Made by a program: the position numbers and the translations under genes. Positions 8,632 through 18,392 of a stretch of DNA of 64,000 nucleotides are shown here, in pieces. The stretch comes from Paenibacillus anaericanus. Its GTDB lineage: Bacteria > Bacillota > Bacilli > Paenibacillales > Paenibacillaceae. The first letter of the stretch is position 1. The number at the start of each line of letters is the position of its first letter. The stretch is taken from contig NZ_RZNY01000007.1 in NCBI RefSeq assembly GCF_003994475.1, forward strand, positions 124,001 through 188,000. Direction: 5' to 3'. The notes beneath the pieces are model-generated. The model was given only the letters and a program-made list of their open reading frames with translations. It was not told where the DNA came from and searched no databases.

Positions 8632-10062
8632 TTATAGGAGAGGAGACAGCAGTCTTGCTAGCATCTCCGCTCCCTTCTGTAGACGCCGGCGACGCGAGAA
8701 TTCTCGTGAAGTAATTGGACGGCACTCTGTCAGATCATTCTGAAAGTCCCACACCAGTTTCTCAATTGGAACAGCATCAAACAGAATCGCGATCATTTCA
8801 AAGTTATAGAAGAAACTGCGCATATCCATGTTAGCCGTACCGACCGTGGCCATTAAATCGTCCACTATCATCACCTTGGCATGAATAAACCCTTGAGTGT
8901 ACTGATAAAACTTCACTCCAACTTGTAGTAGTTCTTCCACATAAGAGAGTGATGCTAGATGCACTAACCAACTATCTGAGTGATATGGAATAATAATTAT
9001 CACCTCTACACCACTAACAGCTGCCACTTTCAGAGCAGTGCGAATACTAGGGTCAGGGATGAAATAGGGCGAAGTAATCCAAATACGCTGTTTTGCTGCG
9101 GCAATCGCCCCAAAGATCAATTCTTGGATAGCATCCCAATGTTGATCTGGCCCGCTGGTCAAGACTTGTGCCCGCTCGTTTCTGACACATTGGTGTTCAG
9201 GATATAGTTTGGGATCATACACCTTTTCACCAGAAGCAAGTTGCCAATCCGCTAGAAATGTATTTTGTAGAAAATAGACCGCATCGCCGTTCATTTGAAG
9301 ATGAGTATCTCGCCAATAACCAAGCTTCGATGCCAACCCTAAATATTCATCACCCACATTAAGCCCACCAACAAATCCAACCGTTCCATCGACCACCAAT
9401 ATTTTACGGTGATTGCGATAATTCACCCTGCGGTCTAGAATCGCAATCCAAGGCGGAAGAAACAAATGTATCTCTATCCCCGCTTCCTCAAGTTGTTTAA
9501 TAAAGTAGTGTTTCAGATTATAGCTTCCTAATCCATCGCATATCATCCGTACCTTCACACCTTCTCTAGCCTTACGAATCATGACCTCCTGAAAGCGAGT
9601 ACCGATAACATCACTTCGAAAGATATAGAACTCCATGTGTATATGATCTTTAGCTGCCTCCATCGCAGCAATCATTGCCGCATAAGCCTTCTCTACTTGA
9701 CTCAAGATCACCGTTTCGTTACATCCCGTAATCGGACTTTCGGATACATGAGTGAGTAGTTCAAATAGTCGACCTTGACTAGTAAAGTCGGGATTGGTCA
9801 TCTCTTCAGGAGAAGTCACAATCGTCGATTGCTTCCATAATACAGGCTTTATTTCCTGGAATATTCGTGTTCCTTGACGACGAAGTTTTCTCCGTTTCTT
9901 ATAATCCTGTGCCACGAAATAGTAGAGGATGAAACCAATAAACGGGACCAGAAACAGAATAAACATCCAAGCCATAGCTTTAGGAGGATTGCGAAATTCC
10001 AAGAATAAGATTGTAGCTATCTGATAAATAAAACCAAGTAAAATTATGATCAGCCAAACCAT
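8632..10062 (-). CDS. cls: Cardiolipin synthase (phospholipase D family)
   Basis: About 476 residues. Two N-terminal membrane helices are followed by two PLD catalytic motifs, HRKILVVDG and HAKVMIVDDLMATVGTAN, typical of Cls. The enzyme joins two phosphatidylglycerols to cardiolipin and glycerol at the membrane. I use the second in-frame ATG (10062) because a strong AAGGGGAGG site sits 8 bases before it. The ATG at 10089 has only a weak GGTGG. It converges on the polymerase gene with 16 bp between. Confidence 0.9.
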   Translation of the reverse strand: MVWLIIILLGFIYQIATILFLEFRNPPKAMAWMFILFLVPFIGFILYYFVAQDYKKRRKLRRQGTRIFQEIKPVLWKQSTIVTSPEEMTNPDFTSQGRLFELLTHVSESPITGCNETVILSQVEKAYAAMIAAMEAAKDHIHMEFYIFRSDVIGTRFQEVMIRKAREGVKVRMICDGLGSYNLKHYFIKQLEEAGIEIHLFLPPWIAILDRRVNYRNHRKILVVDGTVGFVGGLNVGDEYLGLASKLGYWRDTHLQMNGDAVYFLQNTFLADWQLASGEKVYDPKLYPEHQCVRNERAQVLTSGPDQHWDAIQELIFGAIAAAKQRIWITSPYFIPDPSIRTALKVAAVSGVEVIIIIPYHSDSWLVHLASLSYVEELLQVGVKFYQYTQGFIHAKVMIVDDLMATVGTANMDMRSFFYNFEMIAILFDAVPIEKLVWDFQNDLTECRPITSREFSRRRRLQKGAEMLARLLSPLL

Positions 10063-10219
10063 CCACTTCGCCTCCCCTTCAATAAGCATTAACCACCGTT
10101 TATAAATTATTCATTTCCTAGCTGCTGTGGGTATTCGATATCTCTTTTTTTTGACATGTTTTAAGAGACCCGAGAATAGATAAGTTATAGAAGCTATTAA
10201 AGTATGGGAAGGAGATGCC

Positions 10220-11197
10220 ATGAAAAGTGCTAGTTTATCAAATCAGATGACGTTGCTAGTTCTCCGAGACGCAAATCAGCCTGTCAAACAAGTCCGTGTA
10301 TCCAAGCCGCTTATCGTCGCAGTCCCGATGGTTGCCCTACTATCTATCTCTGGTCTAATCGTCAGTATGCATATAAATTCGAACCGTACCATTACACAGC
10401 TTGAGGGCCAACTACAACAACAGAGCATCCAGTTCGAAGCAGTTGTAACTGACCGAGACGAAGCTATTCAGCGACTCCAGAACGAGGTTGTTACACTATC
10501 CGGACAATCGAAAGGGATGATGGACCGGATGGAAAAGGTTGTAGAACTTGAGGCTGAACTCCAAGAATTTATAAACAAATACGGTACACAGGGGGACCTC
10601 AGCAATTTATCCGCCTTATCCTTGGATGATACGGATTCATTAGGTATCGGGGGAGAATACATCGCTGTCCATGACAACGAAATTGACGACTTAGCTAAGG
10701 AGACTGGCGACGATTTTCGCGAAATGAATGCCATGCTGGATGAGATGGAGAAAAATATTCCCGTGACGCTCATAAGAGCTACACAAACTCAATACTCTCT
10801 GACGGGGAACCCTTCGGAATGGCCTACTCCTTCCAAGAGGCTAACCTCTAGCTTCGGCTACCGCACCGATCCATTCACGGGTAAAGCCGCCTTTCATTCG
10901 GGTATCGACATCTCAGGTAAGATTGGCGATCCCGTATATGCCGCCGGTGCTGGTCAAGTCTTAACGACAGATAGAGATAGTTCGCACGGTAAATATATCG
11001 TCATACAGCACCCCGATGGACTTGAAAGCTGGTATTTACATCTCAGCGATATCGACGTCTCTGCAGGGGACATCGTAACCAAGGGACAAACCATTGGAAA
11101 AGTTGGTAATACGGGAAGAAGTACAGGATCCCATCTGCATTTCGAAATCGTTAAACAGAATAAGCCTATTGATCCTATGCCCTTCCTTAAACAATAA
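10220..11197 (+). CDS. Membrane-anchored M23 metallopeptidase, bactofilin partner (copy 2)
   Basis: 325 residues with the same plan as the gene at 864-1889: cytoplasmic N-terminus, a membrane segment (about 31-50), a coiled coil (55-110), an acidic linker and an M23 domain with intact HxxxD (His226, Asp230) and HLH (305-307). The catalytic half is strikingly similar between the two copies while the linkers differ, suggesting an old duplication. A GGAAGGAG site precedes the ATG. It probably acts with the next bactofilin on peptidoglycan. Confidence 0.85.
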   Translation: MKSASLSNQMTLLVLRDANQPVKQVRVSKPLIVAVPMVALLSISGLIVSMHINSNRTITQLEGQLQQQSIQFEAVVTDRDEAIQRLQNEVVTLSGQSKGMMDRMEKVVELEAELQEFINKYGTQGDLSNLSALSLDDTDSLGIGGEYIAVHDNEIDDLAKETGDDFREMNAMLDEMEKNIPVTLIRATQTQYSLTGNPSEWPTPSKRLTSSFGYRTDPFTGKAAFHSGIDISGKIGDPVYAAGAGQVLTTDRDSSHGKYIVIQHPDGLESWYLHLSDIDVSAGDIVTKGQTIGKVGNTGRSTGSHLHFEIVKQNKPIDPMPFLKQ

Positions 11198-11226
11198 ATC
11201 TGTTTTATAAGAGAGGATAATGCACA

Positions 11227-11634
11227 TTGTTTAAACAAAATAAAAAAATATATCAGACTACGGATACATTAATTGGCCAAGGCAGTAGCGCCGAAGGTAA
11301 ACTTGAATGTGATGCCAACTTACGGATTGAGGGTAATTTTCAGGGGGAGATTCATTGCGCCGGGGATGTCATTGTTGGTGAGACCGGAGAAGCCATATCC
11401 AATATCATAGCTGCGAATGTAATTGTTGCTGGGAAAGTGAGTGGAGATATCTCAACACAAGGAAGACTGACGATTACAAAAAACGGTAAGATCGTTGGAA
11501 ATGTGCATGTTAATAATCTCATTATTTTAGAAGGCGGCATTCTCAATGGGAGTAGCAAAATGGAGAACGCACCCACCCCTGTTCCGAATATCAAAGAAAA
11601 GAAAAAAAAAGAAGTTCAGTCCGAAGCAGGATAA
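11227..11634 (+). CDS. Bactofilin (copy 2), TTG start
   Basis: 135 residues from a TTG after GAGAGGA. No ATG or GTG fits the frame, and the N-terminus then matches the paralogue (MFKQNKK against MFKSKSK). The bactofilin beta-helix core spans about residues 13-110, with DTLIGQGSSAEGKL and AGKVSGDI repeats. The tail KEKKKKEVQSEAG is encoded by an A-tract and hairpin that also appear to serve as the terminator of the convergent ABC operon. It follows the M23 gene by 29 bp. Confidence 0.88.
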   Translation: MFKQNKKIYQTTDTLIGQGSSAEGKLECDANLRIEGNFQGEIHCAGDVIVGETGEAISNIIAANVIVAGKVSGDISTQGRLTITKNGKIVGNVHVNNLIILEGGILNGSSKMENAPTPVPNIKEKKKKEVQSEAG

Positions 11635-11654
11635 TTCCTTGCTTCGAACTGAAC
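11600..11654 (-). terminator. Minus-strand intrinsic terminator inside the bactofilin 3' end
   Basis: Arms GTTCAGTcCGAAGC (from 11614) and GCTTCGaACTGAAC (to 11654) form a long hairpin. Read leftward it is followed by a T-rich tract, the complement of the A-tract at about 11600-11612. It fits as the terminator of the ABC-2 operon ending at 11689 and lies within the last codons of the convergent bactofilin. Confidence 0.6.
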
Positions 11655-11688
11655 TGATTAAACTGGGCACCGTAAACCATAGAATCGT

Positions 11689-12480
11689 TTAAGCGGCAAC
11701 ATCTCTCTTTTTGAACACAATCCATGAGATAACTAAGAACAGTAGCACATAGGCCGCCAGTATCCAGGAGGAGAACGCTAGGCTCATACCCGCCGCTGGT
11801 ATAATAGCGCCTTGCCCCATATATTGGCCTAGATCCATATTGACAAACAAAACATATTTCGCCCATGAATACCGTGCTGGACTAAACAGCATAGTAAAAA
11901 TATTTCCCGTAAACAGAATAAACATCGATAGCCCGATGGCGATTCCACCCGACCGAAATACCGTGGAGATCATAAACGAGAACACGGTAATGACTACGAG
12001 ATCGATATATTTGTACAACAAACTCTCCATAATATATCGCAACGGGCTGTCTCCTTGAGCAAAGATATCTGAAGACTCTTTATGAAAAAGAAGAAACGAG
12101 ATCGCCATCGCCGCGATCATAAATACAACCGTTAACGCAATCGTAAATAGCAGTACCGCTATTAGCTTGGATAGTAGCACTTTGGTACGAGTCCACGGAC
12201 GAATAAGCAACAGCTTGATGGTCCCCCAAGTAAACTCACCGGCCACAATGTCAGAAGCAACAATAACAGAGAAAATAGTGGCGAGAAAATAGAGAAAGAA
12301 CAACTGTGATATGACATCCCAAGCGCTCAAGACCGTGGAACCACCCTCAAGAGAAAACAATACTCCGAACATTATCGTAAGTAACGCGGTTAGTCCAAAC
12401 ATGATCCAGGTGCGCAACCGACGATAAATTTTCATATTCTCATTCTGTACAAGCTTTAGAAAATCACCCAATATGCCCAC
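11689..12480 (-). CDS. ABC-2 family transporter permease
   Basis: 263 residues, about six membrane helices, long cytoplasmic N-terminus (KLVQNENMKIYRRLRTW) typical of ABC-2 permeases of the NatB/YhaP or bacitracin-export kind. It overlaps the upstream ATPase gene by 17 bp. The substrate cannot be told from sequence. Confidence 0.85.
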   Translation of the reverse strand: MGILGDFLKLVQNENMKIYRRLRTWIMFGLTALLTIMFGVLFSLEGGSTVLSAWDVISQLFFLYFLATIFSVIVASDIVAGEFTWGTIKLLLIRPWTRTKVLLSKLIAVLLFTIALTVVFMIAAMAISFLLFHKESSDIFAQGDSPLRYIMESLLYKYIDLVVITVFSFMISTVFRSGGIAIGLSMFILFTGNIFTMLFSPARYSWAKYVLFVNMDLGQYMGQGAIIPAAGMSLAFSSWILAAYVLLFLVISWIVFKKRDVAA

Positions 12481-13384
12481 CCCCTGTTATCTCCAAAAAC
12501 TGATCTTCCAGTGAGTGTTTAACAGTATATATTCCAAATACTGAAATACCCGACATAACCAACTTCGCATTAATCTCGGGTGTTGACTCCCGTTTCGCAT
12601 TTACAATAAGACGGTTCTCTTCGATTCTACCTTCTCCGATAATCGCTTTTGCTCGCTGTGGATCATTGACTTCGAAAGCAATTTCATGCAGTTCGTTCTC
12701 GCTGTCTCCTGATTTAAGTTCTTTGATATCAATAAGGCGCCCTTGTTGAATGACAGCAACCGTATCACACATTAGCTCCATTTCCGACAGTAAATGGCTT
12801 GATACAAAAACCGTGGTTCCCTCTTCCCTCGACAATTCTCTTAAATAATCACGAAGCTCGCGAATACCTTGCGGATCAAGACCATTGGTAGGCTCGTCCA
12901 GAATCAAAAGCTTAGGCTTGTGTAAAATAGCCTGAGCCACACCTAGCCGCTGGCGCATGCCAAGCGAATAGGTCTTCACTTTATCGTGAATTCGATGCTG
13001 CATTCCCACGCGCTCTACTGCTTCCATAATCCTCTGCTCAGTAACCCCGGGTGACATCCGGGCATAATGCAGTAGATTCTGATAACCCGTAAGAAACTTA
13101 TACATTTCAGGATTCTCAACAATAGCACCTACATGGGATATGGCCTGCTCAAATTCATCCTTAATACTGGAACCTTGAATCAGGATATCCCCCTGGGTAA
13201 TGGACATTAACCCCACCATCATCCGAATGGTTGTTGTCTTCCCGGCCCCATTAGGTCCCAGGAATCCAAACACCTGACCCGCTGGAATATCTAGCGTTAA
13301 ATTATCAATTAGCGTTTTGGAACCTATCTTTTTACTTACACCTTTGATCTGGACGACAGTTTTTTTCTGCATTCTTTGTTTCAC
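12464..13384 (-). CDS. ABC transporter ATP-binding protein (exporter type)
   Basis: About 306 residues. Walker A GPNGAGKTTTIR, signature YSLGMRQRLGVAQA, Walker B LLILDEPTNGLDP and the switch His in SSHLLSE are all present. The C-terminal extension of about 90 residues is common in exporters of the CcmA/BcrA group. I prefer the GTG at 13384 (AAGGTAGGGAG upstream); a GTG at 13414 has no site and an ATG at 13372 is also possible. It forms a two-gene exporter with the next permease. Confidence 0.85.
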   Translation of the reverse strand: MKQRMQKKTVVQIKGVSKKIGSKTLIDNLTLDIPAGQVFGFLGPNGAGKTTTIRMMVGLMSITQGDILIQGSSIKDEFEQAISHVGAIVENPEMYKFLTGYQNLLHYARMSPGVTEQRIMEAVERVGMQHRIHDKVKTYSLGMRQRLGVAQAILHKPKLLILDEPTNGLDPQGIRELRDYLRELSREEGTTVFVSSHLLSEMELMCDTVAVIQQGRLIDIKELKSGDSENELHEIAFEVNDPQRAKAIIGEGRIEENRLIVNAKRESTPEINAKLVMSGISVFGIYTVKHSLEDQFLEITGGGHIG

Positions 13385-13489
13385 ACTCCCTACCTTGGTG
13401 AGATTTACACCCACTCATAAACATCATTCTTGCCAGTTTACCATATATTGAATGCGAATTAAAAAATGAGCAGTCGATATCAAGAACGC

Positions 13490-13540
13490 ACAAACCGAAG
13501 ACACCTCGACCTTATTAAGGGCAGGGTATCTCCGGTTTGT
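13490..13540. terminator. Inverted repeat downstream of gltB (possible terminator)
   Basis: ACAAACCG and CGGTTTGT arms with imperfect inner pairing, 22 bases beyond the gltB stop. The nearest T-run on the minus strand (at 13461-13466) is separated from the stem by about 23 bases, so terminator function is uncertain. Confidence 0.35.
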
Positions 13541-13562
13541 AATTTCTTGTCTATTTATCTGC

Positions 13563-16500
13563 TTATTTTCCCGAGCAAGCTAATTCCCGAGTACTTGCTT
13601 CAAAGGCAGCAAGCAGTGCAGCTTCTCCTTGTAAACCATCGTCCTGAAATTTACGGATTTGCTCTAGCATCACTTTATAGTCCTTAGGAATAACACGTAC
13701 GAACTTCGGAAGATACTCGTTCCAGTTATCCAACACCTGCTGACCCACTGGACTATCCGTGTAGAGAGTATGACGACTAATTAGTCTTTGAATTTCTTCG
13801 GCTTCGGCAGCATCTTGAACTCTCTCTAATAATACCATTTCATGATTGCACCGATTGACTAGCCCACCATCCGTATCTAGTACGTAGGCAATACCACCCG
13901 ACATGCCGGCAGCAAAGTTACGGCCTGTTCCCCCAAGAACAACCACTACTCCACCGGTCATATACTCGCAGCCATGGTCCCCAACGCCTTCAACGACGAT
14001 GTTCGCACCTGAGTTACGTACCGCAAACCGTTCTCCAGCAATACCACGTACATAAGCCTCGCCACTAGTCGCACCATAAAACGAAGTGTTACCAACAATA
14101 ATATTCTCTTCTGCGGCAAACGTTGCATGAGCTGAAGGTTTCACGATCACCTTCCCACCCGACAGTCCTTTACCAGTATAATCATTGGTATCGCCTTCTA
14201 CAGTAAGTGTCATACCTTTGGGCACGAATGCACCAAAGCTTAAACCTGCTGATCCCTCGAAAGAGAATTGGATCGTGTCCTCTGGCAAACCTGCTGCACC
14301 GTAGATACGTGTCACTTCACTGCCTAATAGAGTCCCTGTAGCCCGATTCACGTTACAGATCGACAAGTTAGCGCTAACGGCTTCCCCGCGCTCTAATGCA
14401 GGCGCAGCTAGATCTAATAGCTTTGTAACATCAAGCGTCTCATTCAGTGCATGATTCTGCTGTTGTGTACAATAGCGACTACTTCCTTCACTCTGTACTG
14501 GCACATGCAACAGTGGTGTGAGATCTACACCCTTCTTCTTCCAATGATCAACCGCCTTAACCGCGCTCAAGCAATCGGTACGGCCAATCATGTCTTGCAG
14601 ACTTCGGAAGCCGAGTTCAGACATCCATTCACGTAAATCTTCGGCCACAAAGGTCATAAAATTAACCACATGCTGTGGGTCCCCAGCAAAGTTCTTCCGC
14701 AGCTCTGGATTCTGCGTTGCCACTCCAACCGGACAAGTATCCAATTGACAGACACGCATCATAATGCAGCCCACTGCTACAAGCGGTGCTGTGGAGAAAC
14801 CGTATTCTTCTGCACCAAGTAAAGCAGCAACAGTGATATCACGACCACTAAGCATTTTACCATCTGTCTCCAGTACGACACGATCACGCAAATTATTCAA
14901 CATAAGCGTCTGATGTGTCTCAGCCAGACCTAGTTCCCATGGTAGACCTGCGTGACGGATCGAACTCTGCGGCGAAGCACCCGTACCGCCATCATAACCA
15001 CTCACGAGAATTACATCTGCACGTCCCTTCGCTACACCAGCTGCGATCGTACCCACTCCAGCTTCAGACACGAGCTTCACGTTGATACGAGCACGTTGAT
15101 TCGCGTTCTTCAGATCATAGATTAGTTCAGCTAAGTCTTCAATGGAATAAATGTCATGATGTGGAGGAGGCGATATGAGCCCAACCCCAGGAGTTGACCC
15201 ACGTACTTCCGCTACCCAAGGATATACCTTTTTACCCGGAAGTTGCCCACCTTCGCCAGGTTTCGCTCCCTGTGCCATCTTGATTTGGATTTCATCTGCA
15301 TTCACTAAATAGTGAGACGTTACACCAAATCTCCCTGATGCCACCTGCTTAATAGCACTCCGACGTAAATCCCCATTGCTATCAGGTATAAATCGTGCCG
15401 GATCCTCCCCGCCTTCACCCGTATTGCTCTTGCCACCGATGCGGTTCATCGCGATAGCTATCGTCTCATGTGCTTCCTTACTAATTGAGCCGAAAGACAT
15501 CGCACCTGTCTTAAAGCGACGCACAATTGAAGCGGCCGATTCTACTTCTTCAATCGGTACCTTTGGGCCCACCGGTTTCAGATCAAGTAAAGAGCGTAGA
15601 GTTAAATGCTTCTTATCCTCACCCTGTACGAGACTGGCGAATTTCTTGTACAATTCATAATCACCAGTACGAACAGATTGTTGCAGTAAATGGACGGTTT
15701 GTGGATTAAATAAGTGTTCCTCTCCGTCACTTCTCCATTGGAAATTCCCACCGGAATCAAGTACTTTATCATTTCCATCTTTATCTGTGAAAGCTCTGAA
15801 GTGATGAGTAAGTGTCTCCTCAGCAACTTCTTCAAGACCAATCCCGCCAATGCGGGTTGGGGTCCAAGTGAAGTATTTATCCACGAACGAATCATTGAGA
15901 CCAACAGCCTCAAATATTTGCGCTCCTCGGTACGATTGAATCGTCGATATCCCCATCTTCGACAATGTCTTGATAACGCCTTTGGTCGCGGCTTTGATAA
16001 AGTTCTTAATCGCCTTTTCATGTGAAATGCCTTGTAACATTCGCTGCGAAATCATATCACCCAGTGTCTCAAATGCTAAATAAGGATTCACTGCGCTGAC
16101 TCCATAGCCTAACAATAGCGCAAAGTGATGAACTTCCCGTGGTTCCCCAGTTTCGAGCAAGATGCTGACTTTGGTTCTTGTCTCTTGAAGAATAAGATGA
16201 TGATGCAAACTAGATACAGCCAGCAATGCAGGAATAGCAGCATTCTCCATATCCATACCACGATCGGATAAGATTAGAATATTATGGCCTTTGGCAATAG
16301 CTTGATCCGCCGCTTCACAAAGTGAAGAAATAGCCGTCGCAAGCCCTTCTGTTCCTTCATTTGCTGGAAACAAAATCGGAAATGTCATCGAATTAAATCC
16401 CGGACGTTGAACATGACGTAGCTTCGCAAAATCTTCATTGGATAAAATAGGACCGTCCAGTGTAATTTGTCGACAACTCTCCGGCTCTGGATTGAGCAGG

Positions 16501-18158
16501 TTTCGCTCAGGACCTATAGTTGTTATAGTCGAAGTCACAAGTTCCTCCCGAATGGCATCAATAGGAGGGTTCGTTACTTGAGCGAACATTTGCTTGAAAT
16601 AATTGTAAAGTCTTTGCGGACGATCCGACAATACAGCAAGTGGTGCATCATATCCCATGGATGCTAGACCTTCGACTCCAGTCAACGCCATGGGCTCCAA
16701 CACTTTACGCAAATCTTCAAAAGTATATCCAAACGCCATCTGACGACGTACGATATCTTCATGTCCTCCCTGCGGAAGTTCCGGAGCTACCGGTAGATCC
16801 TTCAGTGCAATAAGATGCTCATCAAGCCACTGACGATACGGGTTCTCTCTAGCGATAGAAGTTTTCACCTCTTCATCCGAGATAATCCGTCCTTCTTTGG
16901 TGTCTACAAGTAACATACGCCCCGGACGAAGACGGTCTTTATACAGCACATTTTCCGCCGGAATATCGAGTACTCCTACCTCTGAAGACAATACGATCAA
17001 ATCGTCCTTTGTTACATAATAACGCGCAGGTCGGAGTCCGTTCCGATCTAGAATCGCCCCGATTTGGACCCCATCCGTGAACCCCATAGCCGCAGGCCCG
17101 TCCCATGGCTCCATCAGCGAGCTATGATATTCGTAGAACGCTTTTTTATCTTTATTCATATAACTATCCGTACTCCACGGCTCCGGCACCATCATCATAG
17201 CGACATGGGGCAGGGAGCGTCCACTAAGGTATAGAAACTCAAATGTATTATCAAACATCGCGGTATCCGAACCGTCTGGATTAATGACAGGTTTGACCTT
17301 ATCCAGATCATCACCAAAAGCTTCGGTTGCAAACATCGACTGCCGTGCATGCATCCAATTCACATTACCACGAAGTGTATTAATTTCACCGTTATGAATC
17401 ATAAACCGATATGGATGTGCTCGTTCCCAACTTGGAAACGTATTTGTGCTGAAACGGGAATGGACCATAGCGATCGCTGATTCTAATTTTTCATCCTGTA
17501 AGTCAAGATAGAACTCCCCAACCTGCTCAGTTGTGAGCATGCCTTTGTAGACTACTTTCTGACAAGATAAACTTGATACATAGAATGAATCTCCTTGATC
17601 CGCTCCACCATACCGAATCGTAAGTTCAGCACGACGACGAATCACATACAACTTACGTTCAAAATCGAGATTTTTGCTTAGCCCAGCACCGCGGGCAATA
17701 AAGACCTGGCTAACGAACGGTTTTGCTTCCTTTGCCGATTTACCGAGCATGTCATCACGTGTTGGAACGGTACGAAAACCGAGCAGGTGTTGCCCTTCCT
17801 CCTCAATAATCTTAGCGAATTGTGCTTCCTGTACTTTGCGGATAGTCTCATCCTGTGGCAGAAATAACATCCCTACTCCATACTCTCCTGGCCCAGGCAA
17901 AGTAAACCCGAGCCCTTTTGTTTCTTCTGCGAAAAACAAATGAGGGATTTGCAGTAATATACCTGCACCGTCGCCTGAATTGGGTTCACTCCCCTGTCCA
18001 CCGCGGTGCTCCATGTTACTTAACATCGTCAGTGCTTGGCTCACGATCTCATGAGACGCCTCACCTTTAATATGGGCCACAAATCCCATACCGCAAGCGT
18101 CTTTTTCAAATGAAGGATTATAAAGTCCCTGTCGTGATGGGTTCACAGTATGTTTCAT
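13563..18158 (-). CDS. gltB: Glutamate synthase (NADPH) large subunit GltB
   Basis: 1531 residues, normal length for GltB. It makes two glutamates from glutamine and 2-oxoglutarate. An N-terminal glutamine amidotransferase type 2 domain begins at the processed Cys in KDACGMGF (a short propeptide precedes it). Then come the central domain, the FMN-binding synthase domain with the [11 protein letters not shown] motif, the 3Fe-4S cysteines ([15 protein letters not shown]) and a C-terminal GXGXG beta-helix domain (about 1280-1500). Start chosen at the ATG rather than a GTG 9 bp upstream that crowds the AAAGG site. No gltD lies beside it in the window. Confidence 0.96.
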   Translation of the reverse strand: MKHTVNPSRQGLYNPSFEKDACGMGFVAHIKGEASHEIVSQALTMLSNMEHRGGQGSEPNSGDGAGILLQIPHLFFAEETKGLGFTLPGPGEYGVGMLFLPQDETIRKVQEAQFAKIIEEEGQHLLGFRTVPTRDDMLGKSAKEAKPFVSQVFIARGAGLSKNLDFERKLYVIRRRAELTIRYGGADQGDSFYVSSLSCQKVVYKGMLTTEQVGEFYLDLQDEKLESAIAMVHSRFSTNTFPSWERAHPYRFMIHNGEINTLRGNVNWMHARQSMFATEAFGDDLDKVKPVINPDGSDTAMFDNTFEFLYLSGRSLPHVAMMMVPEPWSTDSYMNKDKKAFYEYHSSLMEPWDGPAAMGFTDGVQIGAILDRNGLRPARYYVTKDDLIVLSSEVGVLDIPAENVLYKDRLRPGRMLLVDTKEGRIISDEEVKTSIARENPYRQWLDEHLIALKDLPVAPELPQGGHEDIVRRQMAFGYTFEDLRKVLEPMALTGVEGLASMGYDAPLAVLSDRPQRLYNYFKQMFAQVTNPPIDAIREELVTSTITTIGPERNLLNPEPESCRQITLDGPILSNEDFAKLRHVQRPGFNSMTFPILFPANEGTEGLATAISSLCEAADQAIAKGHNILILSDRGMDMENAAIPALLAVSSLHHHLILQETRTKVSILLETGEPREVHHFALLLGYGVSAVNPYLAFETLGDMISQRMLQGISHEKAIKNFIKAATKGVIKTLSKMGISTIQSYRGAQIFEAVGLNDSFVDKYFTWTPTRIGGIGLEEVAEETLTHHFRAFTDKDGNDKVLDSGGNFQWRSDGEEHLFNPQTVHLLQQSVRTGDYELYKKFASLVQGEDKKHLTLRSLLDLKPVGPKVPIEEVESAASIVRRFKTGAMSFGSISKEAHETIAIAMNRIGGKSNTGEGGEDPARFIPDSNGDLRRSAIKQVASGRFGVTSHYLVNADEIQIKMAQGAKPGEGGQLPGKKVYPWVAEVRGSTPGVGLISPPPHHDIYSIEDLAELIYDLKNANQRARINVKLVSEAGVGTIAAGVAKGRADVILVSGYDGGTGASPQSSIRHAGLPWELGLAETHQTLMLNNLRDRVVLETDGKMLSGRDITVAALLGAEEYGFSTAPLVAVGCIMMRVCQLDTCPVGVATQNPELRKNFAGDPQHVVNFMTFVAEDLREWMSELGFRSLQDMIGRTDCLSAVKAVDHWKKKGVDLTPLLHVPVQSEGSSRYCTQQQNHALNETLDVTKLLDLAAPALERGEAVSANLSICNVNRATGTLLGSEVTRIYGAAGLPEDTIQFSFEGSAGLSFGAFVPKGMTLTVEGDTNDYTGKGLSGGKVIVKPSAHATFAAEENIIVGNTSFYGATSGEAYVRGIAGERFAVRNSGANIVVEGVGDHGCEYMTGGVVVVLGGTGRNFAAGMSGGIAYVLDTDGGLVNRCNHEMVLLERVQDAAEAEEIQRLISRHTLYTDSPVGQQVLDNWNEYLPKFVRVIPKDYKVMLEQIRKFQDDGLQGEAALLAAFEASTRELACSGK

Positions 18159-18236
18159 TTTGAACACTACCTTTCTCTACATCAAATAAATCCGGTTTGC
18201 CTTTGTTTTAATTCTAACGGAAAATAGCTCTATAGT

Positions 18237-18267
18237 TTTTGCACTATTTTCTCTTTCTTTTGCACTA
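18237..18267 (-). promoter_or_regulatory. Paired direct repeats TAGTGCAAAA upstream of gltB
   Basis: On the minus strand the decamer TAGTGCAAAA occurs twice, at 18258-18267 and 18237-18246, exactly 21 bp apart (two helical turns). It ends about 78 bases before the gltB start. The spacing suits a regulator binding two sites on one face. It does not match the GlnR/TnrA consensus (TGTNAN7TNACA). Confidence 0.4.
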
Positions 18268-18316
18268 ATGGATACAATTTTACGGCGAATTTGTTGACAA
18301 CTTCACAAGAAACGAA

Positions 18317-18358
18317 AAAGGCCCGTTCGCTGGCTTTAACACCAGTAAACGGACCTTT
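18317..18358 (-). terminator. Intrinsic terminator after the YhgE/Pip gene
   Basis: Stem AAAGGcCCGTT...AACGGaCCTTT with an inner CTGG/CCAG pair. Read leftward, the hairpin is followed by CTTTTTCGTTTC. It lies 35 bases past the stop at 18393. Confidence 0.65.
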
Positions 18359-18392
18359 CATAATCCTATAACTTTTTTCTATTCCTTTTTAA

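Noticed and set aside
15376-16025. Open frames opposite and within gltB
   Set aside because: gltB motifs are continuous on the minus strand; these frames lack motifs and start signals.
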